In this document: in pieces, positions 57,256-64,000 of the stretch
Layout of the letters: every line of letters starts with the position of its first letter
Numbering within the stretch: the first letter of the stretch is position 1
NCBI RefSeq assembly: GCF_013283195.1
Contig: NZ_JABEKT010000004.1
Location: 1-64,000 of the forward strand
DNA: 64,000 nucleotides
DNA from: Ensifer adhaerens
GTDB lineage: Bacteria > Pseudomonadota > Alphaproteobacteria > Rhizobiales > Rhizobiaceae
Direction of reading: 5' to 3'
Translations under genes and position numbers: made by a program
The notes under the pieces: generated by a model
The model's database searches: none
What the model was told of the DNA's origin: nothing
The model's input: the letters and a program-made list of their open reading frames with translations, nothing else

Positions 57256-58500
57256 ATGAACGAACTCTCGACCCGCAAGCCGGCATCCGGACTCTGGCGC
57301 AACACGCGCCTTGTGACGCTCAGCGAAACCGCCGAAGGTGCTGGCCTCGTCGAGCACGCGGCCGTTGCAGTTGTCGATGGACGCATTGCTTATGTAGGGC
57401 CGGAGAACGCACTGCCCGCCGAACTCGCACACAGCCTTGAAGCGACCGATTGCGAAGGCCGGGTAATGACGCCCGGCCTCATCGACTGCCACACCCATCT
57501 CGTCCATGGCGGCAACCGTGCCCGCGAGTTCCAGATGCGGCTCGAAGGCGCTACCTATGAAGATATTGCCCGCGCCGGCGGCGGCATCGTTTCGTCGGTG
57601 AAGGCTACCAATGCACTGACCGTCGATCAGCTGGTCGAAAGCGCCCTACCGCGCCTCGACACGCTGCTTGCTGAAGGCGTTTCGACCGTCGAGATCAAAT
57701 CCGGTTACGGGCTGAACATTACGGCCGAACTCAATATGCTGCGCGCCGCCCGCAAGCTCGAAACGCTTCGACCGGTGCGCGTGGTCACCAGCTACCTCGC
57801 CGCCCATGCGACGCCGGCGGAATACAAGGGCTGCAACGGCGACTACATCACAGACGTGGTTCTGCCAGGCCTCGACGCGGCCCATGCCGAAGGTTTGGTC
57901 GACGCAGTGGATGGGTTCTGCGAAGGCATCGCGTTCTCGACCGCCGAGATCGCTCGTGTCTTCGATCGCGCCAGAGCACTCAGCCTGCCAGTCAAACTCC
58001 ACGCCGAACAGCTTTCCAACCTCGGCGGCGCTAAGCTCGCGGCGTCATACGGTGCGATCTCCGCCGACCATCTCGAATATCTCGACGCCGAAGGTGCAGC
58101 AGCGCTTGCCAAGGCCGGAACGGTCGCCGTGCTTTTGCCCGGTGCTTTCTATGCGTTGCGTGAAGAGCGTCTGCCGCCGGTTCAGGCACTGCGCGACGCC
58201 GGTGCGCGCATCGCAATCGCCACCGACTGCAATCCGGGCACCTCGCCGCTCACCTCGCTGCTCCTCACCATGAACATGTCGGCGACCTTCTTCCGGCTGA
58301 CCGTTGCCGAATGCCTCGCCGGTGTCACCCGCGAGGCGGCGCGTGCGCTCGGGCTTCTCGGCGAAACCGGCACCATAGAAGTCGGCAAGTCGGCCGACCT
58401 CGCACTCTGGAATATCGAAGACCCGGCCGAACTCGTCTACCGCATCGGCTTCAATCCACTTCATACGCGCATCTTTAGGGGCGAAAGGACCGGTCCATGA
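57256..58500 (+). CDS. hutI: Imidazolonepropionase
   Basis: A 414-residue zinc amidohydrolase opening 4-imidazolone-5-propionate to N-formimidoyl-L-glutamate, third step of histidine degradation. Landmarks: [67 protein letters not shown] and [11 protein letters not shown]. The ATG follows GGAGG. First gene of hutI-H-G-U; its stop overlaps the hutH start (ATGA). Confidence 0.95.
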   Translation: MNELSTRKPASGLWRNTRLVTLSETAEGAGLVEHAAVAVVDGRIAYVGPENALPAELAHSLEATDCEGRVMTPGLIDCHTHLVHGGNRAREFQMRLEGATYEDIARAGGGIVSSVKATNALTVDQLVESALPRLDTLLAEGVSTVEIKSGYGLNITAELNMLRAARKLETLRPVRVVTSYLAAHATPAEYKGCNGDYITDVVLPGLDAAHAEGLVDAVDGFCEGIAFSTAEIARVFDRARALSLPVKLHAEQLSNLGGAKLAASYGAISADHLEYLDAEGAAALAKAGTVAVLLPGAFYALREERLPPVQALRDAGARIAIATDCNPGTSPLTSLLLTMNMSATFFRLTVAECLAGVTREAARALGLLGETGTIEVGKSADLALWNIEDPAELVYRIGFNPLHTRIFRGERTGP

Positions 58501-60032
58501 CCATCATTCTGCATCCGGGCTCGGTTCCGCTTGAGGATCTCGAGACCATCTACTGGACCGGCGAACCTGCCCGCCTACATCCATCTTTCGACGCAGGCAT
58601 CGAAAAGGCCGCCAGGCGCATCGCCGAGATCGTTGCCGGCAATGCGCCGGTCTATGGCATCAACACCGGCTTCGGCAAACTGGCTTCGATCAAGATCGAT
58701 AGCGCCGACGTTGCCACCCTGCAGCGCAACCTGATCCTGTCGCACTGCTGCGGCGTCGGTCAACCGCTTGCCGAAAACATCGTCCGCCTGATCCTGTCGC
58801 TGAAGCTCGTCTCCCTCGGCCGCGGCGCGTCGGGCGTCCGGCTCGAACTGGTGCGTCTGATCGAGGCGATGCTCGAAAAGGGCGTGATCCCGGTGATACC
58901 GGAAAAGGGCTCGGTCGGTGCGTCCGGAGACCTGGCGCCGCTCGCCCATATGGCCGCCGTCATGATGGGCCATGGCGAGGCGTTCTTCGCCGGCACCCGC
59001 ATGCAGGGCGCTGAGGCACTGAAGCAGGCCGGACTGACGCCGGTCGTGCTGGCCGCCAAAGAAGGGCTGGCGCTGATCAACGGCACCCAGACCTCCACCG
59101 CTCTGGCGCTTGCCGGCCTCTTCCGCGCCCACCGCGCCGCCCAGGCAGCCCTTGTTACAGGCGCCATGTCGACCGATGCGGCGATGGGATCTTCGGCCCC
59201 ATTCCATCCCGATATTCACACACTTCGCGGCCATCAGGGCCAGATCGACACGGCCGCCGCCCTTCGCGCGCTCCTGTCGGGCTCGGCCATTCGCGAGAGC
59301 CATATCGAAGGCGACGAGCGGGTGCAGGATCCCTATTGCATCCGTTGCCAGCCGCAGGTGGATGGTGCCTGCCTCGACCTGTTGCGCTCGGTCGCGCGCG
59401 TGCTCGAAATCGAAGCCAATGCCGTCACCGACAACCCGCTGGTGCTTTCCGACAATTCCGTCGTCTCCGGCGGCAACTTCCATGCGGAGCCGGTGGCGTT
59501 TGCGGCAGACCAGATCGCGCTTGCCGTCTGCGAGATCGGCGCGATCTCGCAGCGGCGCATTGCGCTTCTTGTCGATCCGGCTTTGTCTTACGGCCTGCCG
59601 GCCTTTCTTGCCAAGAAGCCCGGCCTCAACTCCGGCCTGATGATCGCCGAGGTCACGTCGGCAGCATTGATGTCGGAAAACAAACAGCTGTCGCACCCGG
59701 CCTCGGTCGACTCCACGCCGACTTCAGCCAATCAGGAAGACCATGTGTCGATGGCCTGCCATGGCGCGCGCCGTCTGCTGCAGATGACCGACAACCTGTT
59801 CTCGATCATCGGCGTCGAGGCGCTGACGGCGGTGCAGGGCGTAGAGTTCCGCGCACCATTGGCGACAAGCCCCGAGCTTCAGAAGGCTGCCGCAGCCCTG
59901 CGTGCCGTCTCGGCGACGATCGAGGAAGACCGCTACCTGGCAGACGATCTGCAGGCTGCCGGCGAACTGGTCGCCTCTGGCACGCTGAATGCCGCGATTT
60001 CCAGCGGCATTCTGCCGAAACTGGGAGCCTGA
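58497..60032 (+). CDS. hutH: Histidine ammonia-lyase
   Basis: A 511-residue lyase converting L-histidine to urocanate and ammonia. The MIO cofactor arises from Ala142-Ser143-Gly144 within [28 protein letters not shown] near residue 53, [12 protein letters not shown] and the [14 protein letters not shown] segment are family hallmarks. Second gene of the operon, overlapping hutI by 4 bp and ending 1 bp before the hutG ATG. Confidence 0.96.
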   Translation: MTIILHPGSVPLEDLETIYWTGEPARLHPSFDAGIEKAARRIAEIVAGNAPVYGINTGFGKLASIKIDSADVATLQRNLILSHCCGVGQPLAENIVRLILSLKLVSLGRGASGVRLELVRLIEAMLEKGVIPVIPEKGSVGASGDLAPLAHMAAVMMGHGEAFFAGTRMQGAEALKQAGLTPVVLAAKEGLALINGTQTSTALALAGLFRAHRAAQAALVTGAMSTDAAMGSSAPFHPDIHTLRGHQGQIDTAAALRALLSGSAIRESHIEGDERVQDPYCIRCQPQVDGACLDLLRSVARVLEIEANAVTDNPLVLSDNSVVSGGNFHAEPVAFAADQIALAVCEIGAISQRRIALLVDPALSYGLPAFLAKKPGLNSGLMIAEVTSAALMSENKQLSHPASVDSTPTSANQEDHVSMACHGARRLLQMTDNLFSIIGVEALTAVQGVEFRAPLATSPELQKAAAALRAVSATIEEDRYLADDLQAAGELVASGTLNAAISSGILPKLGA

Positions 60033-60033
60033 G

Positions 60034-60852
60034 ATGAGCGTCTTCGAAGTTCGTCAGGGCACCTCGCCGGTCATTCTCGGCTTTCCGCATACCGGCACGG
60101 ATGTGCCGGCCGAGATCTGGGAGCGCCTCAACGACACCGGCCGCCTGCTCGCAGACACCGACTGGCACATTCACAAGCTCTACGAAGGGCTGCTGCCTGA
60201 CGTCACCGTCGTGCGCGCCACCTTCCACCGCTATGTCATCGACGCCAATCGCGATCCAGAGAATGTCAGTCTCTATCCCGGGCAGAATACCACCGGGCTC
60301 ATTCCCGAGACCGACTTTGACGGGTTGCCGATCTGGAAGGATGGCGCAGCCCCGACCGAGGCCGACACGGCAGAGCGGCTGCGCCAGTTCCATGCGCCCT
60401 ATCACGCCGCGTTTCTGGCGGAGATCGAGCGGGTGAAGGCCATCCATGGCATCGCCATCGTCTACGACTGCCATTCCATCCGCTCGCATATCCCGTTCCT
60501 GTTCGACGGCAAGCTGCCGGACTTGAACATCGGCACGGATATGGGCCTCACTTGCGCGCCTGAAATCGAGAAGGCCGCCGTCGATATCGCCGCTTCGGCC
60601 GAGGGCTACACAAGCATTCTCAACGGTCGTTTCAAGGGCGGCTGGACCACCCGGCACTACGGGCGGCCCGAAACCGGCGTGCACGCCATCCAGATGGAAC
60701 TGGCACAATCGACCCACCTTGCCGCCGAAGAGCCGCCGTTTGCGCTCGACGCGAGCAAAGCAGAACGCCTGCGTGTACCGCTTCGGGCCATCCTTCAACG
60801 CATCGAGAACACCGCATTCGACCTTAAAACGCTGACAGGGAGCGAGGCATGA
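60034..60852 (+). CDS. hutG: N-formylglutamate deformylase
   Basis: A 272-residue enzyme of the N-formylglutamate amidohydrolase (FGase) family releasing formate and glutamate. Landmarks: [57 protein letters not shown] and [13 protein letters not shown]. It is not the arginase-type HutG of enteric bacteria, so the pathway here needs HutF (formimidoylglutamate deiminase), whose gene is not in the window. GGGAG lies 8 bp before the ATG. It overlaps hutU by 4 bp. Confidence 0.93.
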   Translation: MSVFEVRQGTSPVILGFPHTGTDVPAEIWERLNDTGRLLADTDWHIHKLYEGLLPDVTVVRATFHRYVIDANRDPENVSLYPGQNTTGLIPETDFDGLPIWKDGAAPTEADTAERLRQFHAPYHAAFLAEIERVKAIHGIAIVYDCHSIRSHIPFLFDGKLPDLNIGTDMGLTCAPEIEKAAVDIAASAEGYTSILNGRFKGGWTTRHYGRPETGVHAIQMELAQSTHLAAEEPPFALDASKAERLRVPLRAILQRIENTAFDLKTLTGSEA

Positions 60853-62528
60853 ACATGAACAATCCGCGCCACAACATTCGCGACGTGCGCGCTCCGCAGG
60901 GCACCACGCTCAACGCCAAGAGCTGGATGACCGAGGCGCCGCTGCGCATGCTGATGAACAACCTCGACCCGAACGTCGCGGAAAACCCGCACGAGCTGGT
61001 GGTCTATGGCGGCATCGGCCGCGCCGCCCGTACCTGGGCCGATTTCGACAAGATCGTCGAGACGCTGAAGGACCTGAATGAGGACGAGACACTGTTGGTC
61101 CAGTCCGGCAAGCCGGTCGGCGTCTTCCGCACTCACAAGGATGCGCCGCGCGTTCTGATCGCCAACTCCAACCTGGTGCCGCATTGGGCGACTTGGGACC
61201 ACTTCAACGAGCTGGATAAGAAGGGCCTGGCGATGTATGGCCAGATGACCGCCGGCTCGTGGATCTATATCGGCACGCAGGGCATTGTCCAGGGCACCTA
61301 TGAAACCTTCGTCGAGGCCGGCCGCCAGCATTATGGCGGCAGCCTGAAGGGCAAGTGGGTGCTGACAGGCGGTCTCGGCGGCATGGGCGGCGCACAGCCG
61401 CTGGCAGCCGTCATGGCCGGCGCCTCGTGCCTTGCCGTCGAGTGCAATCCTGATTCGATCGACTTCCGTCTGCGCACCCGCTACGTCGATGAAAAGGCGG
61501 AAACGCTCGACGAAGCGATGGAGATGATCGCTCGCTGGACGAAGAACGGCGAAGCCAAGTCCGTCGGCCTGCTCGGCAACACCGCAGAAATCCTGCCGGA
61601 AATGGTCCGCCGCGGCATCCGTCCTGACATGGTCACCGACCAGACCTCCGCGCACGATCCAGTTAACGGCTACCTGCCCAAGGGCTGGACCATGGCCGAA
61701 TGGAAGGCCAAGCGCGAGAGCGATCCGAAGGCTGTCGAAAAAGCTGCGCGCGCTTCCATGCGCGAGCATGTGGAAGCCATGATCGCCTTCCAGGATATGG
61801 GCATCCCGACTTTCGACTACGGCAACAACATCCGCCAGGTCGCCAAGGAAGAAGGCCTCGAAAACGCCTTCGCCTTCCCCGGTTTCGTGCCGGCCTATAT
61901 CCGCCCGCTGTTTTGCCGCGGCATCGGTCCGTTCCGCTGGGCGGCCCTCTCGGGTGACCCGGAAGACATCTACAAGACCGATGCCAAGGTCAAGGAACTG
62001 ACCCCCGGCAACACCCATCTGCACAACTGGCTCGACATGGCGCGCGAGCGCATCTCGTTCCAGGGCCTGCCCGCGCGCATCTGCTGGGTCGGTCTCGGCG
62101 ACCGCCATCGCCTCGGCCTCGCCTTCAACGAAATGGTCAGGAACGGCGAACTGAAGGCGCCAGTCGTCATCGGTCGCGACCATCTGGACTCCGGCTCGGT
62201 CGCCTCGCCGAACCGCGAAACCGAAGCGATGAAGGACGGCTCGGACGCCGTTTCTGACTGGCCGCTGCTCAACGCACTGCTCAACACTGCGTCGGGTGCC
62301 ACCTGGGTGTCGCTGCACCATGGCGGCGGCGTCGGCATGGGCTTCTCGCAGCATTCGGGCGTGGTCATCTGCGCCGATGGCACCGACGATGCAGCCAAGC
62401 GGCTTGAACGCGTTCTCTGGAACGACCCGGCGACCGGCGTCATGCGCCACGCCGATGCCGGTTACGACATCGCGCTCGACTGCGCCAAGGACAAGGGCCT
62501 GCGCCTGCCGGGCATCCTCGGCAACTGA
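60849..62528 (+). CDS. hutU: Urocanate hydratase
   Basis: A 559-residue NAD+-containing hydratase converting urocanate to imidazolonepropionate, second step of histidine degradation. Landmarks: [46 protein letters not shown] (NAD binding), TDQTSAHDP and the C-terminal [17 protein letters not shown]. Length matches the family. Last gene of the hut operon, followed by a strong terminator. Confidence 0.96.
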   Translation: MNMNNPRHNIRDVRAPQGTTLNAKSWMTEAPLRMLMNNLDPNVAENPHELVVYGGIGRAARTWADFDKIVETLKDLNEDETLLVQSGKPVGVFRTHKDAPRVLIANSNLVPHWATWDHFNELDKKGLAMYGQMTAGSWIYIGTQGIVQGTYETFVEAGRQHYGGSLKGKWVLTGGLGGMGGAQPLAAVMAGASCLAVECNPDSIDFRLRTRYVDEKAETLDEAMEMIARWTKNGEAKSVGLLGNTAEILPEMVRRGIRPDMVTDQTSAHDPVNGYLPKGWTMAEWKAKRESDPKAVEKAARASMREHVEAMIAFQDMGIPTFDYGNNIRQVAKEEGLENAFAFPGFVPAYIRPLFCRGIGPFRWAALSGDPEDIYKTDAKVKELTPGNTHLHNWLDMARERISFQGLPARICWVGLGDRHRLGLAFNEMVRNGELKAPVVIGRDHLDSGSVASPNRETEAMKDGSDAVSDWPLLNALLNTASGATWVSLHHGGGVGMGFSQHSGVVICADGTDDAAKRLERVLWNDPATGVMRHADAGYDIALDCAKDKGLRLPGILGN

Positions 62529-62536
62529 CGAACGAC

Positions 62537-62566
62537 AAGGGGCGCCCGAAAGGCGCCCCTTTCTTT
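62537..62566 (+). terminator. Terminator of the hut operon
   Basis: 10-bp stem AAGGGGCGCC / GGCGCCCCTT with a 5-nt CGAAA loop followed by TCTTTT, 9 bp after the hutU stop. Confidence 0.88.
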
Positions 62567-62612
62567 TGAGCAAGATGAACTTTCAGCCATAGGCGGCTGA
62601 AATTTCGAAATT

Positions 62613-63827
62613 TTACGCCGCGGCGTTACCGGTCTTACGATTGCCGTCGAGCACCAGCAAAAGCGCCAGGCCGGCAAGTCCGGCGACACCGCCAAGCAGC
62701 GCAGTGCCCGAGTAATTGCTGATCCTCGTGCCCAGTGCAAAAAGTCCGGCGCAAAGCCCGCCGCTCAGGAAGATGTTCACAGCGATCAGAGAACTTCCCA
62801 GTCCCGGCCGGTCGGCAATCAACTCCTGAAGATAGCTGATCGGGATGGTAATCAATGCGGCGGCGCCGAAGGCGCTGATCAGACTGAGAGCGTAGATGTG
62901 CCACGTGGCCGTCGAGAATCCGAGCAACACCATATAGCCGATATAGATAACCGTCCCCAGCGCCAAAGCCTTGAACGGAGCAAGGTCCATCTGGATGCGC
63001 GCCCACACGAGGATGAAAACGACTTCGAGTAAGGCGACGATGCCGACGATGATGCCTATGTCGGTGACGCTTCCGCCGATCTCGTCGGTCATGATCAACG
63101 GCAGAACGGCGCCATTGACGTGAAGGGTCGATGTGATGGTTGACACGGCGATCACGCGCAGGAAAATGCGCGGCGCCAGGATCTCCCGGAACGACGTCCA
63201 ATAGGAAAGCCGCTTGCCCAGCGCCGGATCGGCGCCGCCTTCATTGGGGAGCGAAAAGAAGACGATCAGCAGATTAACGGCACAGCCGAGACAGGCGAGC
63301 AGATAGGCGGGCAGCATGCTGTCTCCGCCGGCCAGCGCAAAACCGACCAGTCCGGGGACCAAAACCCATGCGAGCGAGATGGCGGCCCGCGCACCCGTCG
63401 TCAGTGATGCCGCATCGTGGCCGCTCATCCGCCGGGCGATGCTGCGCACATTGGCGAAAAGCAGCGTATAGACCGCGCCATAGATCGGCAGCAGCAACAG
63501 GACGCTGACGACAAAACTCGTCTGGTTCGGCATCGCATAGACAATGCCGTAGCCGACGACGCCGAACAGGATCGCCAACGACATCAGCAGCCGATAGTTG
63601 CCGACACGGTCGGCCAGGATGCCGATCGAGACACTGACCACGACATTCACCGTCGAGGCAACGAGGATCAGCAGCGAATAGAGCGCATCGCTGAGGCCAA
63701 GCTCGTTGATGCCGACCACCGACTGATAGGGCGAGGTCGCAGCACCGGCGAAACCGAACAGGAAGATCGCCAGCATGCTGACGCGCATGGCCGGGTTGCG
63801 CATGGCGCTGAGAAGCGTGGAAGTCAT
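62613..63827 (-). CDS. Major facilitator superfamily transporter (sugar-efflux/SetA-like)
   Basis: A 404-residue protein with about 12 TM helices split by a central loop near residues 195-215 (SLPNEGGADPALGKRLSYW). The loop between TM2 and TM3 reads GILADRVGNYRLLMSLA, a version of the MFS motif DRxGRR. N-terminal GFAGAATSPYQSVVGINELGLSDALYSLL resembles sugar-efflux (Set) MFS members. Direction and cargo are uncertain. It lies downstream of a partial gene on the same strand with a 7-bp hairpin (63874-63894) in the 87-bp gap. Confidence 0.82.
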   Translation of the reverse strand: MTSTLLSAMRNPAMRVSMLAIFLFGFAGAATSPYQSVVGINELGLSDALYSLLILVASTVNVVVSVSIGILADRVGNYRLLMSLAILFGVVGYGIVYAMPNQTSFVVSVLLLLPIYGAVYTLLFANVRSIARRMSGHDAASLTTGARAAISLAWVLVPGLVGFALAGGDSMLPAYLLACLGCAVNLLIVFFSLPNEGGADPALGKRLSYWTSFREILAPRIFLRVIAVSTITSTLHVNGAVLPLIMTDEIGGSVTDIGIIVGIVALLEVVFILVWARIQMDLAPFKALALGTVIYIGYMVLLGFSTATWHIYALSLISAFGAAALITIPISYLQELIADRPGLGSSLIAVNIFLSGGLCAGLFALGTRISNYSGTALLGGVAGLAGLALLLVLDGNRKTGNAAA

Positions 63828-63914
63828 GATGATGCACGTCCGCGAAGGATGCGATTTCTGAAGGAGGGCTTGGCGCCGGCGGATCTCGCCGGCGATTGGA
63901 TCATGGCAAACCGC

Positions 63915-64000
63915 TTAGACCGATTCCGCCCACCGCGCCGAGAGCTTTGCCTCGGGCGAAAACGCGAACTCCTCGTCGAAGGGAAAGACGGGGCGCTGAC
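63915..64000 (-). CDS. C-terminal end of an unidentified protein, cut by the window edge
   Basis: A leftward frame enters from the right edge and ends with TAA at 63915-63917, giving 28 visible residues (ending ...EAKLSARWAESV). Continuous frame, codon use and position before the MFS gene suggest a real gene. Too little is visible to name a family. Confidence 0.4.
   Translation of the reverse strand, partial: QRPVFPFDEEFAFSPEAKLSARWAESV

Noticed and set aside
60795-62573. Leftward 592-codon frame
   Set aside because: Antisense shadow of hutU.

Overview
The window looks like a replicon of a Rhizobiaceae alphaproteobacterium, most likely the Ensifer/Sinorhizobium group. It is GC-rich and dense with amino-acid, peptide and phosphonate ABC transporters. 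It carries a phoCDET-type phosphonate locus beside a hutI-H-G-U operon, and a PhaC-like/pta/ackA/fabI operon of the type I recall from Sinorhizobium meliloti. From memory, and unchecked, phoCDET and hut genes lie close together on S. meliloti pSymB, so a chromid is plausible. I saw no rRNA, tRNA, CRISPR array, insertion sequence or phage gene.

Layout. 0-6 kb: the tail of a probable ABC ATPase, then an AapJ/Q/M-like amino-acid transporter with an amidohydrolase in one leftward operon, and a divergent FCD-type GntR regulator with palindromic operators between. 6.3-8.4 kb: HAD phosphatase, metallophosphatase and a small protein with a conserved acidic tail. 8.5-12.6 kb: an EptA-type phosphoethanolamine transferase divergent from a PmrAB/QseBC-like two-component system. 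12.8-13.9 kb: HPP-CBS membrane protein. 14.1-19.8 kb: cecR-ybhGFSR, a TetR-controlled efflux ABC operon. 19.8-21.4 kb: an mhqD/mhqO-like pair. 21.6-24.8 kb: a DctB/DctD-like sigma-54 two-component pair. 24.9-30.2 kb: an oligopeptide ABC operon (oppA-B-C-DF). 31-36 kb: class II aldolase, a MerR-XRE-cupin regulator and gabT-gabD. 36-41.2 kb: the leftward operon DUF3141 (PHA-synthase-like)-pta-ackA-fabI. 41.5-43.4 kb: htpG. 43.4-45.8 kb: gcdH plus a CaiB-type CoA-transferase (glutarate/lysine degradation). 46-49.2 kb: membrane protein, LysR regulator and FAD amine oxidase. 49.3-56.3 kb: phnC-D-E1-E2, a DUF1045 2H phosphoesterase, phnM and phnN. 57.2-62.5 kb: hutI-H-G-U. 62.6-64 kb: an MFS transporter and the end of an unknown gene.

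How it fits together. Most loci import or degrade nitrogen- or phosphorus-bearing compounds (amino acids, peptides, GABA, glutarate, histidine, phosphonates), each with a local control element. The clearest regulatory reading is at the DUF3141-pta-ackA-fabI operon. It has a perfect FNR/FixK-type box (TTGAT-N4-GTCAA) centred exactly 41.5 bp upstream of the start predicted from a TATAGC -10 element. This predicts induction under oxygen limitation and is the best candidate here for a poorly described system. Other decipherable sites are a PhoB box before phnC, a HutC-type operator on the hutI promoter, GntR palindromes before the Aap-like operon, a promoter that would make cecR leaderless, and strong hairpins after the binding-protein genes of all three ABC import operons.
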